Of a stretch of 64,000 nt of DNA, positions 45,252 through 55,320 are shown one piece after another. Origin of the DNA: Loripinus fragilis (taxonomy: Eukaryota > Mollusca > Bivalvia > Lucinida > Lucinidae); contig OZ026515.1 in assembly GCA_964019695.1 (NCBI GenBank), positions 139,497,549 through 139,561,548 on the forward strand, read 5' to 3'. The notes under the pieces were generated by a model that worked only from the letters and a program-made list of their open reading frames with translations, had not been told where the DNA came from and did no database searches. The position numbers and the translations under genes were made by a program. Position 1 is the stretch's first letter. Every line of letters starts with the position of its first letter.

Positions 45252-45539
45252 TTAGGCAAACAGCGAAGACCCATATGAAATGCCACAAGATGTGGCATTT
45301 CACTGAAGTCTACACTGTTTGCTAAGGTAAAAAAATAGTTTTCATGAACTGAAGTACAACTTAATACGGAAATTCTACAACGTCACCCCTAGATATGTAC
45401 AATGGGTCATCCCATTAGTACACCAAGGGTTAACCCTTAAAGCGCCAAGAAAAAAATGCATCTGAAAATGTCGTCTGCTGAAGTCGTCTGCTGTAAATAA
45501 TTGCCTAGCATTACTGACGAATTAAGAATAGAAGCACAC

Positions 45540-45640
45540 AGCGTGGACCCAGAACAGACTGTTCCTATAGGAGCAGTCTGATCTGGGTCCACACTGTTTG
45601 CCATAGAGGCTTCTTAAACATTTCAGCAGATGAGAAAAGC
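45540..45640. repeat. Inverted repeat with TGATCTGGGTCCACACTGTTT motif
   Basis: GCGTGGACCCAGAACAGACTG and CAGTCTGATCTGGGTCCACAC form arms around TTCCTATAGGAG. The same phrase family occurs at 6760-8150. It lies just past the 3' end of the gene at 45685-46965. Confidence 0.65.
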
Positions 45641-45684
45641 AGACGACTTTTGTTGTGATTGGCGAATTGAGGGTTAATATAGAA

Positions 45685-46965
45685 TTACCCCCTCTTATCT
45701 GGAGGCCGTATACGAGCTTTAGAATACTTATAACGCCGTTTAATTGCTGGTTCTGACCAGATAAGGCTGTCTACCTCATCACAGGCGTTCCGTATGACAG
45801 CTGAATACTCTGCATTAGCATATTTCACAAGTTTGTTATAATGTTCCTCCTGTGCATTTATGCAGCGACTGTCCCACCTCCAGTCTAGATTGCCAAACTT
45901 AAACATTTCCACTCTTACGGAGGATCGGTTGTAGAGCTTACACGTTTCAGGACATATTCCAAAGCCCCCAGCGAAGCATATACTTGATTTGAATAGATGG
46001 GTATATATCTCCTGTTTGTACCAGCCTTGTGTTTTTGTGTAGTGCATACATACTCTTGCTATAGGCCGTCTTTGTTCTTCTGTAATAACTGCGTTGATAG
46101 ACTCTGGGTCTACTCTATAGGAGGAGGGCAGGTGTGTATCAATTACTTGAAGCTGGAAGTGGAATTCATACTCACTGCGATGGAACATCCAAAGGTATTG
46201 ACACATGACATTAAACTGAGATAGTTGTCCAGTTTTCATGTGAATTAACGCCTGATCGAAAGCCATCTTGTGTAGTGTTTCTATATAGCGTCTTGCTTCT
46301 AAAATATGCTCAACACTAATGACAATAGGAAAACTTGACATGCATCGCATTACTTCTTTTGTCTTTAAGAGTTTAGCCGTTGTGTGAGCAACGTTTACCC
46401 AGTTAGCGTGGAGTTCCTTGCCATATATTGCAATAAATATTGGTTTGTTCTCTGTAAATAACATTTCCCGTACTATTCTTGAGATGAACATAGTATCGGT
46501 GTCAACAAAAGCGACATATTTCTTCGATGTGCACCTTTCGGGATAAAACATGTCTCGTTGCATTCTGTCCTTACCGGAGAACCCAGGAACTGTAATGTTA
46601 TCCATGTAGCATATTCTTGGGAAAGGAAATATATTCCTGAGCCTGTTTCCAAGTTCATGGTCTTTAGAATTTTCCTGATCTAGCACAACCACCATAGAGG
46701 AGACATCAGGCCAGAAATATCGCAGACTTTGAACCAGTACACTTTTGTACAATTTGCTTAATGCTGGAACAGATGAAGTCATTCTCACATACAATTCCAT
46801 GTCGTCAAAACTACGGTCAGCTTTGCTGAATCTTTGTTCAATGTTTTTACCATACCTGGAAGATACACTCACTGATGTATTTCTGGATTGATAAAAACAT
46901 AGCAAGATACACACAAGGTGTGTCATACCGCTGATTAAAAGACAAAGTTTTAATCTATTTCTCAT
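45685..46965 (-). CDS. Type II membrane glycosyltransferase-like protein with DxD motif
   Basis: A single uninterrupted exon codes 426 residues. The start ATG at 46965 is the first in frame and gives a short basic N-terminus (MRNRLK), a hydrophobic signal-anchor at about residues 7-24, a stem, and a luminal domain, the plan of Golgi glycosyltransferases. The catalytic-type block is KKYVAFVDTDTMF at 149-160, where D155-T-D157 is a DxD metal and nucleotide-sugar site; a MVVVLD strand (91-96) and a GKDRMQRDMFYPE segment (131-143) precede it, as expected for a GT-A fold. N-glycosylation sequons occur at N29, N123 and N346, and Cys residues at 330, 338 and 342 may pair. I cannot name the subfamily or the sugar; similar intronless proteins occur in lophotrochozoans as unnamed paralogues (from memory). 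Possible 3' splice sites lie just upstream (CACTGCAG near 46985), so a 5' non-coding exon may exist. It is the only intact gene in the window. Confidence 0.82.
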   Translation of the reverse strand: MRNRLKLCLLISGMTHLVCILLCFYQSRNTSVSVSSRYGKNIEQRFSKADRSFDDMELYVRMTSSVPALSKLYKSVLVQSLRYFWPDVSSMVVVLDQENSKDHELGNRLRNIFPFPRICYMDNITVPGFSGKDRMQRDMFYPERCTSKKYVAFVDTDTMFISRIVREMLFTENKPIFIAIYGKELHANWVNVAHTTAKLLKTKEVMRCMSSFPIVISVEHILEARRYIETLHKMAFDQALIHMKTGQLSQFNVMCQYLWMFHRSEYEFHFQLQVIDTHLPSSYRVDPESINAVITEEQRRPIARVCMHYTKTQGWYKQEIYTHLFKSSICFAGGFGICPETCKLYNRSSVRVEMFKFGNLDWRWDSRCINAQEEHYNKLVKYANAEYSAVIRNACDEVDSLIWSEPAIKRRYKYSKARIRPPDKRG

Positions 46966-47546
46966 CGTTTCATTTTCTTTCTCGACTGCAGTGAGTTCAA
47001 ACTACCACAATTTATGCTAACTGAAATCGATCGTTTGGAAAATAGCGCTTGGAAAAAATGTACATTTCATTCATGATCCATTAATGCAATTTTCTTATTA
47101 CACGTTGCATTAGCTCAAAACTGTTAATGTGAAAATAAAAATTTAATCAATTTAGTGGACATACAACTAAGGAATCTTCTATTAACGCATACACTTTTGT
47201 TTAAGCATTTTCTTGAAAACTTGAATTTCGAATAAAAAATACTTTGGGATACATTAGAACAATGTTTTCCAGTAACGCATGCTAAGTTTCAGAGACACCT
47301 GACTCAGTACATTTAAAATATTGAAGTTTGAGTTGAAAACTTCAAAAAACGAAAGCCGTAAATTTTCAATTTTTCACACAAATCAATACGGAAAACAGAA
47401 TAGCAATTTGCCAATGTATTCAATTTTATTTATGAGATATTAATTATTTTCAAAGGTAAGTCCGTCTGTATTCTATTATTCATAAAACAAGAAAAAAAAA
47501 CATCCAACTTCTATCGTCTACCACTATAAAAGTGCACAGACAATAT
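46966..47546. other. 5' flank of the glycosyltransferase-like gene
   Basis: AT-rich with no clear TATA or initiator in the first 100 bp on the minus strand. Acceptor-like CAG sites at about 46988 and 47025 (minus-strand sense) could join an upstream non-coding exon. Nothing else seen. Confidence 0.35.
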
Positions 47547-47756
47547 TTGTTTGATTTTGTTTGATTTGATTCTTTACGCCCCATCAACAATCTTTCAGTT
47601 ATACAGGGACGGGTCTCCCTGGGTTGAACCAGTACTAAGCTAGGATAAATGTGTCTTGCTCAAGGACCACAACACAGTGACACCGGTGAGGCTCGAACCC
47701 GCGGCCCTTCGGTCTCGAGTCAAGCACTCTACCACTGAGCCACTGCGCTCCCACAT
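47547..47756 (-). mobile_element. tRNA-derived SINE, copy 2 (full length)
   Basis: Same family as 19859-20049. Minus-strand head GGGAGCGCAGTGGCTCAGTG, B box GCGGGTTCGAGCC (a better B box than copy 1), tail TCAAATCAAACAAAATCAAA. Target duplication AGACAATAT at 47538-47546 and 47757-47765. Confidence 0.92.
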
Positions 47757-47765
47757 AGACAATAT

Positions 47766-48935
47766 GCACACACAATTAAGTAAGGACCTCGGGCAGTCTT
47801 ACTGATGAATTGCCAATAAAAATGGCAAGAGATAAGTTTCTAAGAAAATGATATTTTTCCATGGAAAGGATAAAAGTTTCTACCCTCGAATTATCCGCAA
47901 AAATGTTTTTCTAATTGGACAAGTACCGACTTAGAAATATGGGTTGATAACTCTGATGCTGCTATTCAACATATAGAAAATAGAAAACATTTTACTGAAG
48001 TGCCCCCCCCCCCCCGTGCCCGAACTAATCCTGCATACAGTTGTATTTTTACATTTCAAACATTATATAAAATGGCATGATTGGGCACGGGGGGACGCTG
48101 TCAAAATGCTCAAAACAATTTATTATAAAAAAAACTTATTAGGAACTAATTTTGTAGAAGCCTGTAGGTAAATATTAATTTACGATGGCAGGAATCAGGG
48201 CTTTAGTTATGATTGAGTATCAAGTGATTAATCGTCTTATTTTTCAACCAAAACATATGTTGTGGGTACTCAAAAGAACCGTCGGAATGAGACGATTTTT
48301 TAAAGCATCAAATTATAATTAAATCTGATGAGCCTGAAAAAAACGGTCTAAATTGTGTTTATCTAGACTCTGATGTATACAGTATGTAGGTATAATGCAC
48401 TTCAGTGAACATGTCAAACTGCTTGAACTTGAAACATTACAGGTAAAAGTCAGAAGTTATGTACAGAATGCCTATTTAGAGGAAAACGATGAAATCTTCT
48501 TAACCCAAATTTTATACAAACGCATCACTTTTCTCTTCTGTTTTATGCCGCAAGCATAATATGTTCATGTATTTTGGTGAATACCTGGCGAAACTTTGAC
48601 ATTTTGTGAAATAAAATATTGTCCTAAAAATACCCCACCCCCTAAACCCTAAAGTCCTAGCGAAACTAAGCAATATTTTCAAAATATTTTTATTTTGCTA
48701 GGTGCACTAATTGTAAGGGTTTGATTTAAGCCCAAAATATAGTTGTCAATTATGCATTATCCTAGCCACAGGCTATCAAAATTTTGGCAGATTGAATAGG
48801 CCTTTAATAATTCTTGACAATCACATCGCATATGTGCTTGATTGTAGCAGGATAGTCATTGTAGATAGTTTTCAGCAGAACCCTGCTGATGCTACTTACA
48901 GTATTGAGTTAAAGAATTTAACTGAGCAAAATCAC
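47766..48935. other. Non-coding
   Basis: A 14-C run at 48003-48016 and an imperfect inverted repeat GTGCCCG...CGGGCAC-type around it (48015-48095) are the only structures seen. No gene. Confidence 0.35.
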
Positions 48936-49335
48936 ATAAAAAAGTAAGTGAGTATGGCCAGGAAATGCCACACTGCAGACCAACCCACGGCACCGTGAGA
49001 AAGAGACACAGGATACTAAAAGTAAAATGGCATTAAAAAGGCAATAAAAGTAAAGCAACCCAATCAGCTCCCTCTTCCCCAGTAAGATTATTACAAAACT
49101 AGAAACGGCACAAAGTAATGCACAACAAAACAAGGACCAAACATAATCCCCAACAAAACAAGGGGTCATCAACAAACAATGAATCAACAACAACAGAACC
49201 ACCGCTTTAGAATGCTCAACCGAAGTTATCATGGGATTTTATTAATTTCACTGTCAAATAATTGCCCTAGATTCTGCTGTTGTCAAACCAGAATAAATGT
49301 TAAGCTCGCGTGGAGGCTTCTTTACTATAATAGCC
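48936..49335 (-). repeat. Repeat family A, diverged copy
   Basis: AAAAAGTAAGTGAGTATGGC start, GAGAAAGAGACACAGGAT, TCAACAACAACAGAACCACC (49186-49205) and CCCTAGATTCTGCTGTTGTC, GCTCGCGTGGAGGCTTC. A hydrophobic minus frame (48918-49232) again covers the 3' half. Confidence 0.78.
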
Positions 49336-49452
49336 TTAAAAGCACCAGGGCGTGACTGCACTAACAATAATAAATTGCTCCATAAAATAGGGGTGTTACA
49401 ACGTTATGCCATGCAGTTATTCGTATTTACAGGTGAAATTTAACAAGCGATT

Positions 49453-49548
49453 CGATGGCGCAGTAAGTATAACGGTTGTACTCAAAAGAATCTGAAAACA
49501 AAGTTCAAGGTTAGTGCCCAAAATTGAGGGTTCGAGCTCCAGTAAAAC
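49453..49548 (+). repeat. tRNA-like sequence
   Basis: GATGGCGCAGTAAGTATAACG (A-box-like) and TTGAGGGTTCGAGCTCC (B box) about 60 bp apart, ending AGTAAAACCTTTTTTTT, where the T run could terminate RNA polymerase III. No convincing acceptor stem; likely a SINE head or tRNA pseudogene. Confidence 0.5.
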
Positions 49549-49664
49549 CTTTTTTTTAGTTTTTGCTTTCGCAAAGCAAGCAATTTTTCGCGATTTACAT
49601 GTTTGCAGAAAAAAAAACATAATTTGATGTATTATGCACATGTAAAGCGACTTCACGCAGTAAA

Positions 49665-50458
49665 ATGGCGAGGCTTGTATGGAGATACAGCGACGATGCA
49701 GGAGCTATTATTGAAAACGCGTACACGTTCTGCATGGAAGAAAAGAAGTCTGAAATGAATCGTGAATCGTGCATGGGATAGGACTGCAGCACTCACTGGC
49801 GTTAGCAGATCTACCGCTCAGAAAATTGTGGAGGAGAATAAGGCACAGGACGAGCAGCAACAACCAAAGCACCGCCATCTACGTCGAAAGTGTCACTGGA
49901 TGACTTTGACCAGGGTGTTGCTTTGTTTGTTTGATTTGATTCTTTACGTCCCATCAACAATCTTTCAGTTATAAAGGGACGTGTCTTCCTGGGTTGAACC
50001 AGTACTAATCTAGGATTAATGTTCTTGCTCAAGGACACAACACAATGACGCCGGTGAGGCTCGAACCCGCGGCCCCTCGGTCTCGAGTCAAGCACCCAGG
50101 GTGTTGAACAGAGGACCATCGCCAGCATGTACTCCTTGACGAAAGTTCTGCCAACCCTTGCTAACATCAGAACAGAGCTCAAACAGAGTATTGGTTACAC
50201 TGGCAGCAACGGTCGTCTTCGTAAAGATTTCTTTCATACGAAGTTTGCTTACACACGCTGTTGGGTGAATCAAAAAGTGCTGATGGAGAGACAAGATACG
50301 TTGTATCAGGGTCAGATACCTTCGCATGGTCAGGAAGTTGAGAGAGGCGGGTTAAACAGTCGTTTATGCAGAAGAAACTTATGTTCATACCAGCCACGCT
50401 GTCCCGAAATGCTGGCAAGATGGTACTACTGGACTAAAGACACCCTTTTCTAAAGGTA
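49665..50458 (+). pseudogene. Truncated DDE transposase relic interrupted by a SINE
   Basis: The sequence starts MARLVWRYSDDAG at 49665, shifts frame near 49760, and continues DRTAALTGVSRSTAQKIVEE (a helix-turn-helix), then SLDDFDQG in a further frame. After the SINE (49921-50106 with duplication) come VLNRTIASMYSLTKVLPTLA and LKQSIGYTGSNGRLRKD, and in another frame VVYAEETYVHTSHAVPKCWQ and GLKTPFSKG, the block that carries the first catalytic Asp in relatives; here the position reads Glu (AEET instead of TDET). The rest of the DDE domain is missing after 50458. The family is a Tc1/mariner-like DDE group frequent in invertebrates, by memory of its LDDFDK and W-D...GLK-P-GKG blocks. Confidence 0.72.
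49921..50095 (-). mobile_element. tRNA-derived SINE, copy 3 (5'-truncated)
   Basis: Third copy of the family at 19859-20049. It keeps the B box (GCGGGTTCGAGCC on the minus strand), body and tail but lacks the first ~30 bp with the A box. A perfect 11-bp target duplication CCAGGGTGTTG flanks it (49910-49920 and 50096-50106). It splits the transposase relic inside a codon-level conserved block. Confidence 0.93.
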
Positions 50459-50896
50459 ATTTTAAGAATAGTGGAATTGTACGACCCTTGGGTCTGCACT
50501 ATAATCACTATTTGTGTTCGTCCGCTCGTCTGTCCGTTAGCATTTCGTGAAAATGTTCATAGCTCTTGACCACATAGTATATTTGATCACATTTTGGCAT
50601 GCATATGTCATTGTCATTCCCTAACCACTGGCATACTAAACCACTTTTTGATGGAAGAGGGTTTCATTCAAATTGGCAAACATTCAACGTTGGCCGTGCA
50701 TATTAATGTCTGTTGATTTCACTTTGCAAAAAAATAATTAATTCATTGGTACTAAATATGCTTTACTTTTATATTTTCAGGTGAAAGAATGATCAAACTC
50801 CATGCTGCGGACAATGAGGGATTGGTACCAAACGCACGAAAAAAATAATTTTACTTTCCTATACATCAATACATGCAATAAAATTCCAAGAAAAAA
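50459..50896. other. Non-coding, with a GTCCGTCCGTTAGC-type phrase
   Basis: TTCGTCCGCTCGTCTGTCCG at about 50517-50537 resembles a phrase common in mollusc repeats (also near 36030). No gene. Confidence 0.35.
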
Positions 50897-50980
50897 AAGG
50901 AAGTCCGAATTGAGGCTCGAACTCACGACTTCGCGTGTTTCAGAAGAGCGTTTTAACCACTGAACCAATGAGACAGATTT
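50897..50980 (-). repeat. tRNA-like sequence
   Basis: Minus strand: CTCATTGGTTCAGTGGTTAA (A box) and GTGAGTTCGAGCCTCA (a good T arm with 4-bp stem and B box). The anticodon stem does not fold well, so a tRNA pseudogene or SINE head is more likely than a working gene. Confidence 0.5.
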
Positions 50981-51134
50981 AAATTGAATAAAGCTGTCAA
51001 GGATATGAAGAAATTTTACAAACAGATTACGGTAGATTATCTGCGCAACCAAGGAACATGGACTCGACCAAAGGTCGATACTGAGAGGTCACAAATGAAT
51101 CATAAGCTAATGAATCATCGCTGGTAAACAATCA

Positions 51135-51310
51135 AAATTATAAACATACTGTGATTAAACAAAAAAGGGCTCTCTACTCGCAGATATTCAGAGCTAAAGA
51201 AAAACCCCAGTTCAGCCACAGTGGGCGCAGCCAAAGACAAACATCAGGCGCTGACCCACCGATGATAGTTTTATGCCAGGGTCGTCTTTGAATCTGAAAT
51301 CTGATCACTA
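51135..51310 (-). repeat. Repeat family A, 5' fragment
   Basis: Minus-strand match to the 5' third: TCAGAGCTAAAGAAAAACC, CAGCCACAGTGGGCGCAGCC, GATAGTTTTATGCCAGGGTCG. Confidence 0.72.
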
Positions 51311-51361
51311 TGATTATCATGCATTTCTTATTACAAAATGACGTTTATTCGGCATGACTAA

Positions 51362-51778
51362 TATCACACTCAGTCTGGTAAATGTATACGTCGATTTGCT
51401 GGTATTTACGCGTATTGCCGGTACTTCATAGACAGGAAGTGGTCGATATTGGTGTTAATACTATATAGTAAAAAAATGTCATATGCCTAAAGGACTATAG
51501 AATTAGATCATTTTTAAGTATTCAGTATGTGCATGGCGATTTATGTAAGCATTTAGGAATAGATTCGAGTACCGATCATCCAGATCAGTACTCGAATCTA
51601 TTCCTAAATGCTTACATAAATCGCAACAACTAAAAATGATCTAATTCCAAAGTCCTTTAGGTATATGGCATGTTTTCTATATAGTATTAACACCAATATC
51701 GACCATTTCGGGTCTATGAAGTACCGGCAATACGCGTAAATACCAGTAAATCGACGTATACATTTACCAGTGTGAATA
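51362..51778. mobile_element. Long foldback element (~400-bp near-perfect palindrome)
   Basis: Left arm 51362-51577 and right arm 51584-51778 are inverted copies: TATCACACT, GGTAAATGTATACGTCGATT, GGTATTTACGCGTATTGCCG, CTATATAGTA, CCTAAAGGACT, TTTATGTAAGCATTTAGGAA and TAGATTCGAGTAC with only scattered differences and a turn of about six bases (ATCATCCAGAT). No coding capacity. The RNA of either strand would form a ~200-bp hairpin. Confidence 0.88.
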
Positions 51779-52289
51779 TAATTAAAGTTGAATCACTGAA
51801 ATACAATATTGAGCCTAAATTCCATTTTTTGTGATTTTCGGTTTTGACCCTTTCGAATTGAAAAAACAGCTGTATTTTGCAAAATAGCAAAATGTATTGT
51901 TCTGAAATTTTCGTATAATTTATGATGTAAATAATATTGTAATTTTGTTTACTTCAGAATATTGAATACGTTTAACATAATTAAGCCTTTGTAGTAGATT
52001 GTTCATTGTATGCGTTGGAATATTCCTTAAGTATAAAGCAGAATACCCCTTTCACAGTGTTACCCCCTATAGCAACCGCTATTCACTCATTCAATCAAAT
52101 AAATAAATGGGCGAATTTCTGATCAATACACCATACTGATAAACAAGACATACTTTAGTGTTTAGTCGATGAAAGAAGCAGTAACCATCGCGATGGGTAG
52201 ACTTTCTGCGTATGGCAAAGTGTGTCATTTTTTACATGCGATCCTAGCTCAATTAGATCAGACCAGAAAGGAATTTATTTTGGAATATA
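51779..52289. other. Non-coding
   Basis: No recognised feature. Confidence 0.3.
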
Positions 52290-53632
52290 CGAGGGGCATT
52301 TGAAAAGTTCTTAGCATGGTATTTTATCTCAGTAACCGATTTACAAACCCTATCATGTTTGGTATCAATTTAAAGAACTATCTTTCCTCTATGTTGTGGC
52401 ACAAATTTCATGAGGATATTATAATGCAGACACGAAAAATATTATTGTTAATACATGTACTGTTTGTATACTGGAAAACGCAAAATTTCAGTGGAAAATA
52501 TAGCATTTTACCTTTTGAAAAGTGTGCAGAACATTAACAATAGTTCATAAAATTAGATATTTTTGTTCCATTTGGTAGGCCACAATCTGGTACTGTTATT
52601 ATACAATTGATGATCGAGTTGGATGTTTCTGATAACTAAATACTGGAACAGCAATACCAAAACCGTCTATAAAGCAAAGTAATGCGCTTTTTTTTCGACT
52701 AAAAATCGCATGTGACAATGCACATATTTTGAAAATATATAACCGACAGTAGTTTAAAAATACCTTGCGTTGGTATTTTTGTCAAGCACACTTTATGTTC
52801 TTTGTATTGAAACCAAGATAAATTTTGTAAACCTCAACAAAGGGAAGATAACTCTTATAACCTTCCCATGTGGCAGAGTAAGTTAAGCTATGAGCTGACG
52901 CTCTGGTTCATTTTAATTAAAAACAACGGCAAACAAAAAAGTAAAAATACCTTGATAGTAGAAATCAATCAATGTTGTGATGGTTAACGCGATACCATGA
53001 GAAGTTCTTATAAAAATGTGAGGGGTAAAGTTACCCCACCCACTTCTTGAAAAGTAGGGTCAGTGTTATTAGGTATAATTTTCTTGAATACAGAACTAAA
53101 CAATCAAAACCTTTTGCGCGACGAAATGATTTTTATGCATTGTTCGCTACAAATAACGCCAAACATATACTCAATAGGCATTTATGGTGCTCCTGTAGTG
53201 ACACAATTTATAGTAAAAGTATTAAGAAAAATCGAAAAAAGTCCCATTTTTTACAGTTTACTATTTCTCTATTTGTCAACATTTCCCAAATGTAAAGGTG
53301 GTAGTCGTGCAAGCAGTGATCGCATGATATAATTTAATAAAAAAAAAGTTGGCACCAAATCGTTAATTTGCCAAATCAAGATCGCAAATAAGGTACCCAA
53401 TTTTCCTTCGCTTTTTTCCAAGTGTTTTGCTTAAAATTTCCGCCAGTATATAAACCCCTACTCATTTTGAGCATGCGCTGCACGTGCACGCCAAGTCCTT
53501 TTTCGACAGAAATTAAACAATCATGCAATTAGCTGTTGAATTCTAGTTTCCAAAAATGTATTATTTGATAGAATTTCATCAGCACATTGTGGAGTTTTCA
53601 TACCATGCTAAGAACTTTACAAATGACCCTCG
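52290..53632. mobile_element. Mariner-like element, non-autonomous
   Basis: 1343 bp flanked by TA (52288-52289 and 53633-53634) with inverted ends of about 30 bp, CGAGGGGCATTTGAAAAGTT and the inverse of CGAGGGTCATTTGTAAAGTT, both running on to CTTAGCATGGTAT. The CGAGGG start and TA target are shared with the element at 2344-3602, but the rest of the ends differ. I find no transposase motif in any frame; overlapping frames at 53047-53332 are unremarkable. Either the gene is decayed beyond sight or the interior was replaced. Confidence 0.82.
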
Positions 53633-53734
53633 TAGTTCCCAGGCCATTCGCAGGTGGCATAAGAGAACAGACATTTGGTAAAACAGTATAAATACAATAT
53701 AATGGGTGGCGCCGAAACACTGTAATAACACTCT

Positions 53735-54010
53735 CGTATCTTAAAATAAGAAAAAGGGCGAAGATCAGGTATCGATACAACCAAGCACCCCACCTGACCC
53801 AGGACACCAATGGGAAAGGGACAACCTCACAATCAGACATCACAATCGAAGGCCAAGTGGTCAGCCCCTTCCTAGCAGGTGATCACAAGGCATCAATAAA
53901 CAGATGCACACGAAAGCATAACAAAACAATACAGAAATAAAATAAATGATCCACAAAAGAAGCACCGCCTTGGAACGGTCGGTAAAAATATTTTACTGGA
54001 GGGCTTAGAT
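53735..54010 (-). repeat. Repeat families B and A, diverged fragments
   Basis: Family B phrase at 53735-53830 (GATCAGGTATCGATACAACC, ACCTGACCCAGGACACCAAT) followed by an A-like end (GAAGCACCGCCTTGGAACGG, 53960-53980). Confidence 0.6.
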
Positions 54011-54419
54011 CGGTTTCACGGCGTGCCAACCTTAAGACTGGATTTGTGTCCTGACACACTAACATAACATGCAGTGCAACAAAGGCGAGTTGGCATCGCT
54101 GTGGCAGTGGAGTGTACAAAATAGAATTGCCTATAAGCTCAACTCAAATTCCCAGTGTGTTAGTAACAATCAGTGTGGTATTGCCTATATATAACAACTG
54201 GTAGTCTTTATCATGCCTGATTCTGCAGTAACGCATGATGTATTTGAATATTAAAATTGAATTCGAAACAAATGTTGTAATATACAGAATGTAGCTTCAT
54301 TTAATCATGTGGCTGTGACATTTGCCCAAACCAGGCTGCGCAAATGTGTAAATTAATACACGTCTGCACAGTCCGATATGTGCCAACAGGGAACATGTCT
54401 AGTGTAATGTAACTCGTGC
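54011..54419. other. Non-coding
   Basis: Contains a CCAGGCTGCGCAAATGTG phrase near 54330 of the clam repeat type. No gene. Confidence 0.3.
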
Positions 54420-54685
54420 ATGATCAAAAATAGTAAGTGAGTATGATCAGGAAATACCACAATCACAAACCGCAGACAACCTCGAGGCACCGCGAGGAAG
54501 AGCCGCTCAGCCATCATGAGACACCAGGAAGACAACTTAAGCAAAGCAACCAGCTCTGTCTCCCCATCAAGATGATTGCAATACTAGAATGGACATAAAG
54601 TAACGTACAACAAAACATAGAACAATTACAGACTTCCACAATGGGAGTAACAATAAAGAAAAAAGTCAACAACAACAGAACCACC
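54420..54685 (-). repeat. Repeat family A, 3' half
   Basis: AAAATAGTAAGTGAGTATGA at 54427 to AACAACAACAGAACCACC at 54667. Close match to 33480-33730 inverted. Confidence 0.85.
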
Positions 54686-54829
54686 CCGCGACCCTGACGT
54701 GAAAAAACAGTATTAAGGTTCAGCGACCAGGCACTACTTAAGTGAGCAAGCCCAGCCACACATTTCGGCTATCATATTGTTATTGTGCTTGTGATATGTG
54801 CAGCTCATATATTAATCAAGGCTAAACAG

Positions 54830-55250
54830 CTAAGGTGCGGACCAGACTGCACCCATACGCTGGCTGGTCCACGTCCCTGTTGTTTGCATACAAAAAGGTC
54901 AGGCTTCCCTGATGCGATGTTTATGAGACATCAGCAAGCCAATTTAATTAAACAACCAGTGTTCTCTCTCTATTCCCCATCAATATGAATGTAAAAAATT
55001 GAAAAGACCCTTAGTGCTGCATTACAAAAAACAAGGACCAAGCACAGAACCTCCACAAACAATAGGAGCACCATGAATCAACAACAACAGAGTCACCGCT
55101 CCATAATGTGCAGCAGCCTAAACCATCGGGGCCAAATTACATTTTACTGGTACCAAGGTAAGGAAGAATGAAAAATCAGGAATCGATACAATCAAATACC
55201 ACACCTTACCCGGTACACCATAAGGGAAAGTGACCAGAACACAAGAAAGC
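54830..55250 (-). repeat. Repeat families A and B, diverged fragments with GCGGACCAGACTG motif
   Basis: 54830-54900 is a clam-type phrase (GGTGCGGACCAGACTGCACC, GCTGGCTGGTCC). 55075-55150 is an A-like end (ATCAACAACAACAGAGTCAC, ATTACATTTTACTGGTACCA). 55165-55215 is family B (AATCAGGAATCGATACAATC). Confidence 0.6.
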
Positions 55251-55259
55251 ATCACACAC

Positions 55260-55320
55260 AAGAGAGCCAAAAGGTGGGTGGGTGGGTGGAGAGGGCAGGA
55301 TAGGGCAGGGCAGGTAGAAC
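55260..55320. repeat. Low-complexity G-rich tract
   Basis: GGTGGGTGGGTGGGTGG followed by GGGCAGGATAGGGCAGGGCAG. Several closely spaced G runs could form a G-quadruplex. Confidence 0.7.

Noticed and set aside
50897..50980. Functional tRNA gene
   Set aside because: T arm and B box are good, but the anticodon and acceptor stems do not pair well.
53047..53332. Overlapping 82- and 89-codon frames as mariner transposase
   Set aside because: Neither contains a helix-turn-helix or catalytic motif of the family.
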